A program made the translations under genes and the position numbers. Under the pieces are notes generated by a model. It was not told the DNA's origin. It was given only the letters and a program-made list of their open reading frames with translations, and did no database searches. 43,887 bases of DNA from DATGKR01 sp035294565 (lineage in GTDB: Bacteria; Actinomycetota; Acidimicrobiia; Acidimicrobiales; Palsa-688), in assembly GCA_035294565.1 (NCBI GenBank), contig DATGKR010000088.1:1-43887 (forward strand), given 5' to 3'. This document shows, one piece after another, positions 31,565-39,972 of the stretch; position 1 is the first letter of the stretch; each line of letters starts with the position of its first letter.

Positions 31565-32611
31565 GTGCGGTTCACCGATCACCACGTTCATCTCCTCGCC
31601 ACCGCCGCAGCCCGCCTGTCGGTGGACGTGTCCGCCGCCCAGACGATCGCCGAGGTGTGCGCGCTGCTCGCGCCACGGGGCACGGGGTGGCTGCGCGGCT
31701 GGGGGTACGACGAGTCGCTGCTGGAAGAGGGACGCCATCCGACCCGAGACGACCTCGACCGGGCCAACCCCCGCCAACCGGTGGTCCTCCACCACCGAAC
31801 CGGCCACGCCGCGGTGCTCAACTCGGCTGCGCTGGCAGAGGTGGGCGAGGAAGATCATCCCGACGGCGTACTGTTCGACCGCCACGACGTCCTGGGCAGG
31901 GTGCCGCGGGTCCCCGCCGACGCGCTCGAGGCGGCGGCCGCCGAGGTGAGCCGCGAGTGGGCCCGTCACGGCGTCGCCTGCTTCACCGACGCCACACAGA
32001 CCAACGGCCTCGAAGAGTTGGCGCTCATCTCCTCCTGGCGGGACCGGGGTGTCGTGGTACAGGAGGTCACGGCCATGGTCGGGGAACCACCTCCGGGGCT
32101 GGCGCACGGTCAACTCGTCGGCGGGGTGACGGTCGGGCACGTCAAGCTGATGCCCGGTGAGCACCTCGGCGCACGAGTCGCCTCGGCGCACGCCGCAGGC
32201 TTCCCCGTGGCTGTGCACACCGTCGACGTGTCCGACCTCGAAGCGGCCCTGGCCGCGTTCGAGAGCTCGGCCGCCCCCACCGGGCTGCGCGACCGCGTCG
32301 AGCACAACGCCCTGTGCCTCCCCGAGCAGGTGACGCGCTTGGCTTCGAGCGGCGCGGCGGTGGTTGTCAACCCGTCCTTCCTGGTGCACCGCGCCGCCAA
32401 ATACCGGGGGCAGCTCAGCGAGGTCGAGCGCTCCTGGCTGATCCGAATGGGCTCCCTCCTGCGCGCCGGGATACCGCTACGGGCCGGATCGGACTCGCCC
32501 GTCGCACCCTCGCGGCCGGCGGAGATGATGGCCGCTGCGACGGCGCACCCGTTCAACCCCGCCGAGAGCGTCGACCGGGCGGCCGCCGAGCTCCTCGTTG
32601 CCCCCCTATAG
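31565..32611 (+). CDS. Amidohydrolase family protein (YtcJ/amidohydrolase-3-like)
   Basis: A 348-residue metal-dependent hydrolase. The first metal motif is FTDHHVHLLA right after the start (HxH). Later features are VVLHHRTGHAAVLNSAAL, FPVAVHTVDVSDLEAA, DRVEHNALCLPEQV and RAGSDSPVAP, which holds the final Asp. It is much shorter than typical YtcJ proteins (over 500 residues) because it lacks the flanking beta-sandwich parts. The substrate is unknown. GTG 31565 is preferred over ATG 31511, which adds 18 unconserved residues. Its stop abuts the stop of the convergent secreted glycosidase-like gene. Confidence 0.83.
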   Translation: MRFTDHHVHLLATAAARLSVDVSAAQTIAEVCALLAPRGTGWLRGWGYDESLLEEGRHPTRDDLDRANPRQPVVLHHRTGHAAVLNSAALAEVGEEDHPDGVLFDRHDVLGRVPRVPADALEAAAAEVSREWARHGVACFTDATQTNGLEELALISSWRDRGVVVQEVTAMVGEPPPGLAHGQLVGGVTVGHVKLMPGEHLGARVASAHAAGFPVAVHTVDVSDLEAALAAFESSAAPTGLRDRVEHNALCLPEQVTRLASSGAAVVVNPSFLVHRAAKYRGQLSEVERSWLIRMGSLLRAGIPLRAGSDSPVAPSRPAEMMAAATAHPFNPAESVDRAAAELLVAPL

Positions 32612-34126
32612 TCAGCAGGCCCGGTCCCGGTCGTAGGTCTCGGGCGGGTAAACCTGCAGCAGCCTGGTCGCACCGCCGCCGAACCCGTGCCCGGAGCACC
32701 ACGATTGGTTGTCCTCGGCACCGGCGACCCACGTGCCCATCTGGCCCCCGCTCGGCGTGTACCCGCCGGTGATGACAGACCATTGGTAGGAGGTGGAGTA
32801 GACGCCGGCCTGCTCGCCGTGCGCTCGCAGCGCGTCGAGGGCCCCCTGGATGGTGGAAGAGTTCAGCTGCTGGTTGCACGACCAGTAGCCGCTCCCGCCG
32901 GTGGGGAACGACGAGCTGCACTGGCCCGCCGTCTCGACGTCGAGCCACGCGACCGGCGACGAGGCACCCTGGTCGGCCGCGTAGGACAAGCTCTGCAACG
33001 CCGTGTTGTAGCCGTAGTTGTAGGCGATGCACTTGGCGTCGCCGGCGGAGCAGCTACCCGCCGGTCCGGAGGTGTCGTTGGCGTCGGCCGACTGCGGCGA
33101 GTTGATGTTGAGGTAGATCTCCAGGTCGCCTCCCGCCCAGCGAGCCTCGCTGGCGAGGCAGGGGTTGGAGGTGAACGCGCTGCCGTCGTTGACTCCCACC
33201 ACCGCTACCGTGTACGGCTCGGGGGGGTAGGACCCCCCGCACTGGGGCCAGGAGATGTCGTAGCCGGTGTCCCCCGGCCGGTAGGAGGGGCCGCCCTGCG
33301 CAGGCGGCGGCGTCTGCTTCGGCGGGGGCGACTTGGAGGGGTCGACAGTGCTCCGGACGTCGCTCGCCACAGCGGAGACCGCGGCCGGCAGGGTCGCCGG
33401 AGGGGCGGGCACGGCCGGCAGGGTCGCCGGGGGGGCGGGCACGGCCGGGGGTGCGGGCACGGACGGCAGGGTCGCCGGGACGGGCGGGGAGGGCAGGGGG
33501 GGCGCCGTGGCCAAAAGCCGCGGGGCCGCCGGCAGCGTGGGCAGGGGGGGGATCGCCGCAGGTCGGGCGGGGACGCCGACCGGAGGGGTCGAAGGTGGGG
33601 ACGGCAGGCCAGCCGGCGCAGCGGGCCGAGCGAGGGATCGGGCCGCGGCGAGGGCCGTGTCGAGGTAGACATGCACGACGGAGGTGGCTCCTGGGGGCAG
33701 GTCGGCTCCGCTGGGGGGCAGCGACACGGAGGTCACCGCCGCGGTCGGGCCGGCGAGCGCCGCGGCCCACGCCGGCGGCCCGGAGGCCAGGTCGCAAGCG
33801 GCGCTGCTCGCGTCGCGGAGGGAGTAGGCCACCACCGCGGTGCCGAGCGCCGCCTTCACCGAAAGCTCTTTCGCCTGTAGTTGCGCCGCCACGCACGAAG
33901 CCGCGGCTGGTGCCGGCGCTGCTTCTGGGAGGGACGGCGGGGGGGTCGGGGGGCTGGTCGCCGCCGCCGCTGCCACCGGCGGGGGCGGCGGCAGCATCGT
34001 CGCTTGGAGCGCCGCTGGACGGGCAGGCGGCGCGCCCTCGCCTCCCGCCGGCCGGGTCGCCGCCAGGACCCCCCCCGCCACCCCGAGCACGCCGGCCATC
34101 CCCGCCCTCAGCCACGCCGACCTCAT
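32612..34126 (-). CDS. Secreted GH25-like protein with Pro-rich linker
   Basis: A 504-residue exported protein. Residues 1-25 form a signal peptide (AGMAGVLGVAGGVLAA). A small domain at about 75-170 is unassigned. A Pro/Ala linker (about 170-265) has repeats such as PAVPAPPATLPAVPAPPATL. The C-terminal 230 residues resemble a glycosidase-25 TIM barrel: GYDISWPQCGG, VAWLDVETAG (catalytic Asp/Glu pair), AGVYSTSYQW, MGTWVAGAE and a final YDRDRAC. Many Cys residues suggest disulfides. It may act on cell wall or polysaccharide. A GGGAGGGAGC site precedes ATG 34126. Confidence 0.78.
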   Translation of the reverse strand: MRSAWLRAGMAGVLGVAGGVLAATRPAGGEGAPPARPAALQATMLPPPPPVAAAAATSPPTPPPSLPEAAPAPAAASCVAAQLQAKELSVKAALGTAVVAYSLRDASSAACDLASGPPAWAAALAGPTAAVTSVSLPPSGADLPPGATSVVHVYLDTALAAARSLARPAAPAGLPSPPSTPPVGVPARPAAIPPLPTLPAAPRLLATAPPLPSPPVPATLPSVPAPPAVPAPPATLPAVPAPPATLPAAVSAVASDVRSTVDPSKSPPPKQTPPPAQGGPSYRPGDTGYDISWPQCGGSYPPEPYTVAVVGVNDGSAFTSNPCLASEARWAGGDLEIYLNINSPQSADANDTSGPAGSCSAGDAKCIAYNYGYNTALQSLSYAADQGASSPVAWLDVETAGQCSSSFPTGGSGYWSCNQQLNSSTIQGALDALRAHGEQAGVYSTSYQWSVITGGYTPSGGQMGTWVAGAEDNQSWCSGHGFGGGATRLLQVYPPETYDRDRAC

Positions 34127-34249
34127 CCCCAGCTCCCTCCCAGCAGACTCGCCGTTCGGGCCGAAACGATAGCCGCGACGCGAGCGCCGGACTAGTGGGA
34201 AATAACCACGTCATGGCCACGGGGGGCGGGCGGCGAGCGGGAAGCCCGG

Positions 34250-34255
34250 TAGGAT
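34250..34255 (+). promoter_or_regulatory. Putative -10 (TAGGAT), leaderless
   Basis: TAGGAT ends 7 nt before GTG 34263 of the MFS transporter gene; no ribosome binding site is present. Confidence 0.5.
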
Positions 34256-34262
34256 CGTTAGC

Positions 34263-35996
34263 GTGACGAAGGGCCTCCAACCTGCGCACGTCGCGGTCCA
34301 GGAGGCCATCACCACCGCCGGCGGAGGCAACGGGGAGCAGGACCGCTACAAGTGGGTGGCGCTCTTCAACGTGACCCTCGGCGTCCTGATGGCCACGATC
34401 GACTCGTCGATCATGCTCATCGCCATGCCCGACATCTTCCGGGGCATCCGGCTCAACCCTCTCATGCCGGGCAACAGCTTCTACCTGCTCTGGATGATCC
34501 TCGGCTTTCTCATCGTGAGCAGCGTTCTGGTGGTAAGCCTGGGACGCCTCGGCGACATGTACGGGCGGGTCCGCATGTACAACCTGGGCTTCGCCGTCTA
34601 CACCGTCTCTTCGCTGCTGCTCACCATCGACTGGATGACAGGCAGGTCAGGCGCTCTGTGGCTGATCGTCATGCGCATAGTGCAGGGGATCGGCGCGGCG
34701 TTCATAATCGCCAACTCGGCGGCCATCCTCACCGACGCCTTCCCCACCAACCAGCGGGGCCTCGCCCTCGGCATCAACAACGTGGCGGGCATCAGCGGCT
34801 CGTTCATCGGTCTCGTCCTCGGCGGGGTGCTCGCGCCGATCGACTGGCGGCTGGTCTTCTTGGTTTCGGTTCCCTTCGGAGCGCTCGGCACGGCGTGGGC
34901 TTACGCGAAGCTCCGAGACACCGGCGTGCGACGCCGGGCGAGAATCGACTGGTGGGGCAACGTGACTTTCGCTGCTGGGCTGATCCTGGTGATGATCGGC
35001 ATCACCTACGGCATCGAGCCCTACGGCGCGAAGACCATGGGATGGACGAGCCCACGCGTGATCGCCGAGCTGGGGGTCGGCGCGGCCCTGCTCCTCGTGT
35101 TCGCCTTCGTCGAGACCCGAGTCGAGAACCCCATGTTCCGGCTGCCGCTGTTCAAGATAAAGGCCTTCAGCTTCGGGACGCTGTCCACGTTCCTGGCCGC
35201 CGTCGGGCGGGGAGGCCTCATGTTCATGCTCATCATCTGGCTGCAGGGCATATGGTTGCCCCAGCACGGCTACAGCTTCAGCCAGACACCGCTTTGGGCG
35301 GGCATCTACATGCTCCCCCTCACGGCCGGTTTCCTCGTGGCCGGCCCTGTGTCGGGATACCTGTCCGACCGCTACGGAGCGAGACCGTTCGCCACGGGGG
35401 GGATGGTCGCCGCCGCCCTCAGCTTCGGGTTGTTCGAGCTGCTGCCGATCAACTTCCCCTACCCGGTGTTCGCAGGCCTGCTGCTCATGAACGGCCTAGC
35501 TATGGGGGCGTTCGCCTCCCCCAACCGGGCGGGCGTGATGAACAGCCTGCCTGCGACCGACCGCGGCGCCGGGGGGGGCATGAACTCGACGTTCCAGAAC
35601 TCGGCGCAGGTTCTGTCCATCGGCATCTTCTTCACGTTGATGATCCTCGGCCTGTCGGGCTCGCTGCCCGGCGCTCTCCAGCGGGGACTCACCTCCCACG
35701 GGGTCGCCCCCGCACTGGCCAGCCGGGTGGCGCACTTGCCGCCGGTGTCGGTGCTGTTCGCCGCTTTTCTCGGCTACAACCCGGTGCGCCATTTGGTGCC
35801 CGCCTCCGCCCTGGCCCACTTGTCGAAGGCCGATTACGCCGCCCTCACCGGTCGGTCCTTCTTCTCCCATCTCATCTCGGGACCGTTCCAGGCGGGGCTG
35901 CACGAGGCGTTCGCCTTTGCGATCGCCGCCTGCGCGGTGGCGGCGATCGCCTCGTGGTCCCGGGGCTCCCGCTACGTGGACGAATCCGAGCCCTGA
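34263..35996 (+). CDS. MFS transporter, DHA2 (EmrB/QacA) type
   Basis: A 577-residue major facilitator with about 14 membrane helices. Motifs: the first-helix VALFNVTLGVLMATIDSSIMLIAMP, motif A GRLGDMYGRVRMY, the MRIVQGIGAA segment, motif C-like GINNVAGISGSFIGLVLGG, and a second motif A copy GYLSDRYGARPFATGG. These fit proton-driven drug exporters. A large loop near residues 490-525 (LPPVSVLFAAFLGYNPV to LSKADYAAL) separates the last helices. The substrate is not deducible. GTG 34263 follows a TAGGAT -10. It is divergent from the GH25-like gene across 136 nt and converges on the STAS gene. Confidence 0.92.
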   Translation: MTKGLQPAHVAVQEAITTAGGGNGEQDRYKWVALFNVTLGVLMATIDSSIMLIAMPDIFRGIRLNPLMPGNSFYLLWMILGFLIVSSVLVVSLGRLGDMYGRVRMYNLGFAVYTVSSLLLTIDWMTGRSGALWLIVMRIVQGIGAAFIIANSAAILTDAFPTNQRGLALGINNVAGISGSFIGLVLGGVLAPIDWRLVFLVSVPFGALGTAWAYAKLRDTGVRRRARIDWWGNVTFAAGLILVMIGITYGIEPYGAKTMGWTSPRVIAELGVGAALLLVFAFVETRVENPMFRLPLFKIKAFSFGTLSTFLAAVGRGGLMFMLIIWLQGIWLPQHGYSFSQTPLWAGIYMLPLTAGFLVAGPVSGYLSDRYGARPFATGGMVAAALSFGLFELLPINFPYPVFAGLLLMNGLAMGAFASPNRAGVMNSLPATDRGAGGGMNSTFQNSAQVLSIGIFFTLMILGLSGSLPGALQRGLTSHGVAPALASRVAHLPPVSVLFAAFLGYNPVRHLVPASALAHLSKADYAALTGRSFFSHLISGPFQAGLHEAFAFAIAACAVAAIASWSRGSRYVDESEP

Positions 35997-36081
35997 GCCG
36001 GTTCTCCCTCAGTGGGAGCCGGGGGGCCGCCGAGCTCGACAAACCCTGAGCGCCGCCCTGCGTCGGCTCGGGCTCGGCGGC
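35997..36081. terminator. Two hairpins between convergent genes
   Basis: The 91-nt gap between the MFS stop and the STAS stop contains an imperfect stem (CCGGTTCTCCC with GGGAGCCGG, 35999-36022, 4-nt loop) and a perfect 10-bp inverted repeat (GCCGCCGAGC at 36026-36035 with GCTCGGCGGC at 36072-36081). There is no T-run. They could end transcription from both sides. Confidence 0.4.
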
Positions 36082-36087
36082 AGCTTC

Positions 36088-36429
36088 TCAGATCGGCTCG
36101 GGCATGGCCGGCAGGTCGGCGAGGTCGGGGTAGACGCTGAACACCTGGTCGAGGGCCACCACCTCGAGCAGCCTGCGGATCCTCCCCGGCGGGCAGACCA
36201 GGACCAGGTCGCCGCCCGCCGCGCGTGCCCGCTTCAGCCCGCTGACGAGGGCGCTCAAACCGGAGGAGTCCAAGAAGTCTGTCGCCTTCAAGTCCACCGC
36301 CAGGCGGGCGCGTCCCCGTCCGACCAGATCCGACAGGTGCTGGCGGAGCTGGGGGGCTGTCGCCAGGTCCACGTCGCCGAAGACTGCGACCACCGTCGTA
36401 GGCCCCGCCTCGTCGGTGCGCAGCTCCAT
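36088..36429 (-). CDS. STAS domain protein (anti-sigma factor antagonist-like)
   Basis: A 113-residue single STAS domain: VVAVFGDVDLATAPQLRQHL, then DFLDSSGLSALVSGLKRA with the phosphorylatable Ser, and a CPPGRIRRLLEVVALDQVF helix. Such proteins release a sigma factor by binding an anti-sigma kinase, depending on Ser phosphorylation. No anti-sigma kinase or sigma gene is nearby, so the partner is unknown. ATG 36429 fits the domain start; a minus-strand TATCGT lies 14 nt upstream. It is divergent from the SDR gene. Confidence 0.88.
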   Translation of the reverse strand: MELRTDEAGPTTVVAVFGDVDLATAPQLRQHLSDLVGRGRARLAVDLKATDFLDSSGLSALVSGLKRARAAGGDLVLVCPPGRIRRLLEVVALDQVFSVYPDLADLPAMPEPI

Positions 36430-36513
36430 GTCCAAGAGCCGCGACGATAGCCGCCGGAGCGCTCGGAGGTCGCGGAGTTGACGGCCTGCACGGACGTGGA
36501 AGAGGATCGGCGG

Positions 36514-37431
36514 ATGGGTCTGCTCGAAGGGAAGGTGGCGATCGTCACGGGTGGGGGGCGGGGAATCGGCAGGGAGCACGCTCTGCTCCTCGCGCGCGAA
36601 GGCGCAGCGGTGATGGTGAACGACCTGGGCGGCGACGGCCGCGGGGAGGGCCAGGACCTGACCCCCGCCCAGAGCGTTGCCGAGGAGATTCGGGCGGGGG
36701 GAGGACGGGCGGAGGTGAACGGCGGCGACGTGTCCGACTGGGCGTGCGCCGAGGCTCTCGTCGAGCAGACCGTCGATGCTTTCGGGCGCCTCGACATCCT
36801 CGTCAACAACGCCGGGATCCTCCGCGACCGGATGGTCTTCAACATGACCGAGGAGGAGTGGGACGCCGTCGTCAAGGTGGTCCTCAAGGGCAGCTTCGCT
36901 CCGGCCAGGTTCGCTGCGGCGTACTGGCGGCGACGTCACAAGGAGACCGAGGAGCGCGTCGACGCCGCCATCGTCAACACCTCGTCGGAGTCGGGGCTCT
37001 ACGGCAACTCGGGCCAGGCGAACTACGCGGCGGCCAAAGCGGGGCTCGTCGCCCTCTCGACGGTCCTCGCTCGCGACCTCGAGCGCATCGGCGTGCGGGC
37101 CAACACCATCGCCCCAGTGGCCGCGACACGGCTGCTCGGCACGGTGGTCTCCCACGAGGCGCCCCCGCCCGGCGGTTACGATCCGATGGCGCCGTCGGCG
37201 GTCGCGCCGCTCGTCGTCTGGCTCTGCTCGGACCTCGCCCGGGAGGTCAACGGCCAGGTCTTCGCGGTGAGCGGATCGCGCATCCAGCTGGTGGAGGGCT
37301 TCCGGCCGGTCACCCAGATCGACGCCGAGGGACGCGAGTGGACGGTGGACCGCATCGAGAGCCTCCGGCAGGACCTGCTCGGCGACCGCGACCCGGGCAT
37401 ACCCCCGTTCCTGCCGCCCGTCAGGTCCTGA
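36514..37431 (+). CDS. SDR family dehydrogenase (MFE-2/17beta-HSD4-like)
   Basis: A 305-residue short-chain dehydrogenase. NAD(P) site TGGGRGIGREHA, then MVNDLGGDGRG, NNAGILRDRM, the catalytic Ser in NTSSESG and the YxxxK in NYAAAKAG. The VNDLGG insert and the RDRMVFNMTEEEWD segment are typical of multifunctional-enzyme-2 hydroxyacyl-CoA dehydrogenases, so it probably oxidises a 3-hydroxyacyl-CoA or steroid. ATG 36514 has an AGAGGAT site about 10 nt upstream; the longer frame from 36478 is not conserved in the family. Confidence 0.9.
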   Translation: MGLLEGKVAIVTGGGRGIGREHALLLAREGAAVMVNDLGGDGRGEGQDLTPAQSVAEEIRAGGGRAEVNGGDVSDWACAEALVEQTVDAFGRLDILVNNAGILRDRMVFNMTEEEWDAVVKVVLKGSFAPARFAAAYWRRRHKETEERVDAAIVNTSSESGLYGNSGQANYAAAKAGLVALSTVLARDLERIGVRANTIAPVAATRLLGTVVSHEAPPPGGYDPMAPSAVAPLVVWLCSDLAREVNGQVFAVSGSRIQLVEGFRPVTQIDAEGREWTVDRIESLRQDLLGDRDPGIPPFLPPVRS

Positions 37432-37437
37432 TTCGCA

Positions 37438-37782
37438 CTACTGGGCGGTGCTGCCCGACGGGCGCGCCTTGCGGGCCGAGGCCGCTCTAGTCGCCGAGGC
37501 GGTCTTCGACGCCGCCGACCTGGCCGCCGCCGACTTGGACGCCGGCGCAGCATGGTCGTGGACGTGCGCCTCTCCGCTGTGCTCCTGCTCGAAGTCCCGG
37601 TGGGGCACGTGGGAGTGCCGCAGGGGAGCGTGGTCGTGCTCGTGGCTGTGGCTCGAGCTGAGATGATCGAAGCCACCCGAAGCGTTGTGGTTGTGGGTCA
37701 CGTGGAAGTGCTCGTGGGTGTGCTTCAACTCGGCGTGGTCGTGCTCCTCGAAGCCCTGGGCGTCGTGCCGTTCTGCGGTCAC
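37438..37782 (-). CDS. Histidine-rich protein with Ala/Lys/Arg tail
   Basis: A 114-residue protein with 21 His in its first 80 residues, arranged as two related blocks (EEHDHAELKHTHEHFHVTH and HEHDHAPLRHSHVPHRDFE) followed by EAHVHDH. The last 35 residues are Ala-, Ser-, Lys- and Arg-rich and resemble a histone-H1-like tail. There is no signal peptide or membrane helix. The composition suggests binding of zinc, nickel or copper, and possibly DNA through the tail. GTG 37782 is chosen because AAGGGAGGAGG lies about 8 nt upstream; ATG 37815 is weaker. It converges on the SDR gene with a 6-nt gap. Confidence 0.8.
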   Translation of the reverse strand: MTAERHDAQGFEEHDHAELKHTHEHFHVTHNHNASGGFDHLSSSHSHEHDHAPLRHSHVPHRDFEQEHSGEAHVHDHAAPASKSAAARSAASKTASATRAASARKARPSGSTAQ

Positions 37783-37842
37783 AGGTGCCTCCTCCCTTCC
37801 TGAAGTGTGTATCAACAGTTCATACCCTGCACCTGGACGCGC

Positions 37843-38937
37843 TCACCCGATGCGGTGCCGTTCGGCGTCCGCCCGGAGCGACATGCCGTGGCCGGGCGCT
37901 CCGGGGTCGAGCCACATCTGCCCGTCGCCGACGGCTGGGAGGCCGTCGAAGAGCATCGGATCGAGGCGGGCGTGGTCGTGAAAGTACTCGACGTGGCGGA
38001 GGTTGGGCACCGCCAGCGCCGCCGGGGCGTGGAGGTTCGGCGAGCAGTGGGCGGAAACCTCGAGATTGTGCGACTTTGCCAGCGCCGCGGCTTCCAACCA
38101 GCCGGTGTAGCCCCCGCAGCGGGTGGCGTCCATCTGCAGGCAGTCGACCGCCCCGACTGCGACCATCGCCGCGAAGTAGGGAAGGTGGTAGCCGTACTCG
38201 CCGGCGGTCACGTCGACGGCCACCTGGTCCCTCACCTCCCTGAGGCCGTCGAGGTCGTCGGAGGACACGGGCTCCTCGAACCAGACGACGCCGTGCTCGT
38301 CGAGGACCCGCCGGCCGAAGCGGACCGCCTGCTTGCGGGAGTAGCCCCCGTTTGCGTCGACCATCAGGTCGACCGCCTCTCCTGCCACCCGGCGGCTGAG
38401 CGCCACCCGGGCCAGGTCCCTCTCCACGTTGCCGCCCCAGTCCTCGCCGACCTTGATCTTGCAGGACCGGGCGCCCAGCTCGCCGACCCACCGCTCGAGC
38501 TGCGCGGCCGTCGTCCGGTCGTCGTAGGTGGTGAAGCCACCGCTGCCGTAGATGGGCGCGCCACGACGGTGCTGGCCGAGCAGGGCGGCGAGCCCCGTGC
38601 CGAGCAGGCGGGCCTTCAGGTCCCACAAGGCGACGTCGGCCGCCGAGATCGCGTGCGCGCAGACACCGGGCCGTCCGAGGTTGCGGCACTGGCGGGCCAT
38701 GGCCTCGTTCAGGGCTGTGACCGCCATCGGGTCGGCACCCAGCAAGACGCCGGACAGCACCGAGTCGACCACCACCCGGCTGGCGTCGCTTCCGTAGGTC
38801 CACCCGGTGCCTATCTGACCCCCGGCGCCCACCAGCACCACGACCACGGTCGTCTTGGTCCAAGACAGCGTCCCGTCGGCCTCCGGCTGGTCTGTCGCCA
38901 CCTCGTAGGAGCGGGCTTCGAGGGAATCGATCTGCAC
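37843..38937 (-). CDS. Enolase-superfamily enzyme (mandelate racemase/muconate lactonizing type)
   Basis: A 364-residue enzyme. The N-terminal capping domain (QIDSLEARSYEVATDQPEAD) precedes a TIM barrel with the catalytic Lys pair in SCKIKVGEDW, metal ligands in LMVDANGGYS, WFEEPVS and AGEYGYHLP, and the final His-rich region SAHCSPNLHAP. This matches acid-sugar dehydratases or cycloisomerases; the substrate is unknown. The start is placed at GTG 38937; in-frame sequence upstream overlaps the divergent STAS gene and is not conserved in the family. Confidence 0.88.
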   Translation of the reverse strand: MQIDSLEARSYEVATDQPEADGTLSWTKTTVVVVLVGAGGQIGTGWTYGSDASRVVVDSVLSGVLLGADPMAVTALNEAMARQCRNLGRPGVCAHAISAADVALWDLKARLLGTGLAALLGQHRRGAPIYGSGGFTTYDDRTTAAQLERWVGELGARSCKIKVGEDWGGNVERDLARVALSRRVAGEAVDLMVDANGGYSRKQAVRFGRRVLDEHGVVWFEEPVSSDDLDGLREVRDQVAVDVTAGEYGYHLPYFAAMVAVGAVDCLQMDATRCGGYTGWLEAAALAKSHNLEVSAHCSPNLHAPAALAVPNLRHVEYFHDHARLDPMLFDGLPAVGDGQMWLDPGAPGHGMSLRADAERHRIG

Positions 38938-39012
38938 GACCGGGGCGTACCCGGCGCCGAGCGGGACAAACAATGCCGGGCTGCCGGGACCCCGGCGCCG
39001 GTGCCGCTCGCC

Positions 39013-39018
39013 TACGAT
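39013..39018 (+). promoter_or_regulatory. Putative -10 (TACGAT), leaderless
   Basis: TACGAT ends 6 nt before ATG 39025 of the second STAS gene. Confidence 0.45.
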
Positions 39019-39024
39019 CGAGCG

Positions 39025-39375
39025 ATGGCCGACGACGTCTCGTTCCAAGTCGAGGACCTCGGGACCCACACGGTGGTGAGGGCGAACGGCTTTCTCGACG
39101 TGTCCACCTCGCCGCGCTTGCGTGACGCCTTGAACGAGGTGCCGGTCGGCTCGAACAGGTATGTCCTGCTCGACCTGGGGGGGATCGAATTCCTGGACTC
39201 CAGCGCCCTGGGGGTGATCCTCTCGGCGTGGAAGCACATGCACGCCGAAGGGAGCACCCTCGCCGTCGTCTCACCCCACGAGCACGTCACCAAGATCTTC
39301 GAGATCACCGCCCTCACCCTGAGCATCGACGTCTATCCCTCCCTCGACGAGGCCCGAGAACGCCTCGGGCTCTAA
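39025..39375 (+). CDS. STAS domain protein (anti-sigma factor antagonist-like), second copy
   Basis: A 116-residue single STAS domain: HTVVRANGFLDVSTSPRLRD, EFLDSSALGVILSAWK with the phosphorylatable Ser, and SPHEHVTKIFEITALT. It is clearly different from the STAS protein at 36088, so it is not a recent duplicate. No kinase or sigma partner is nearby. It is divergent from the enolase-superfamily gene and followed by the MerR gene 85 nt downstream. Confidence 0.9.
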   Translation: MADDVSFQVEDLGTHTVVRANGFLDVSTSPRLRDALNEVPVGSNRYVLLDLGGIEFLDSSALGVILSAWKHMHAEGSTLAVVSPHEHVTKIFEITALTLSIDVYPSLDEARERLGL

Positions 39376-39389
39376 AGCTGAACCTGCCG

Positions 39390-39415
39390 TTGACGTAAGG
39401 GACAGAGACTAGGAT
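39390..39415 (+). promoter_or_regulatory. Possible promoter of the MerR gene
   Basis: A consensus-like TTGACG (39390-39395) and TAGGAT (39410-39415) are separated by only 14 nt, shorter than the usual 17. The transcript would have a leader of about 40 nt. Spacing anomalies are a hallmark of MerR-controlled promoters, although those are normally overlong, so autoregulation is only a possibility. Confidence 0.35.
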
Positions 39416-39460
39416 GTGGGGCGTGGCTCGAGTTGGCCGTCCTGGCCAGGGGTCGAAGCG

Positions 39461-39907
39461 ATGAGCGACCTGCTCGCCGATCAGCAGCTGTTCGGCATAG
39501 GCGAGGCCGCCTCCCGCGCTGGCGTCACCGAGCGGGCCCTGCGGTACTACCAGGAGTTGGGGTTGATCGAGCCCAGCGGCCGCACCAAGGGCGGCATGCG
39601 CCGCTACTCGCAGTACGACCTCGACCGGGTTGCCCGCATAAGGGAGCTCCAGAGCCTTCTCGGCCTGAACCTCGACGAGATCGCAGCCGTGCTGCGCAAC
39701 GAGGACAGGACGGCGCAGATCAGGGCCGCCTACTTCGACGAGGGCACCGGCACCGTCGAGAAACGGGCGCTGCTCGGCGAGTCGCTGACCCTCGCGCGGG
39801 ACCTGCGCCGCACCGTCGAGTCCAAGCGGGCGGCGCTGGACTCCTTTCTGGCGGACCTCGACGCCCGCATCGAGAAGATAGAGGCGGCCCTCGAGAGGTA
39901 CGCCTGA
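39461..39907 (+). CDS. MerR family transcriptional regulator
   Basis: A 148-residue regulator. The winged-helix domain starts FGIGEAASRAGVTERALRYY, continues QELGLIEPSGRTKGGMRRYS, and is followed by a long dimerisation helix from VARIRELQSLLGLNLDEIAAV to IEKIEAALERYA. The C-terminal part has no Cys or His cluster, so metal sensing is unlikely; the inducer is unknown. ATG 39461 is the best start for the domain. Possible targets are itself or the GH15 gene downstream. Confidence 0.88.
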   Translation: MSDLLADQQLFGIGEAASRAGVTERALRYYQELGLIEPSGRTKGGMRRYSQYDLDRVARIRELQSLLGLNLDEIAAVLRNEDRTAQIRAAYFDEGTGTVEKRALLGESLTLARDLRRTVESKRAALDSFLADLDARIEKIEAALERYA

Positions 39908-39972
39908 ACCTGAAGCTCGTCGACGGCACGGCGCTTGCTTAGGCCGCAGCCCGGGAGGGAACACTCCCATGC

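Noticed and set aside
33380..33480. GC-rich direct repeats near 33.4 kb
   Set aside because: They encode the Pro/Ala linker of the secreted GH25-like protein and need no other explanation.
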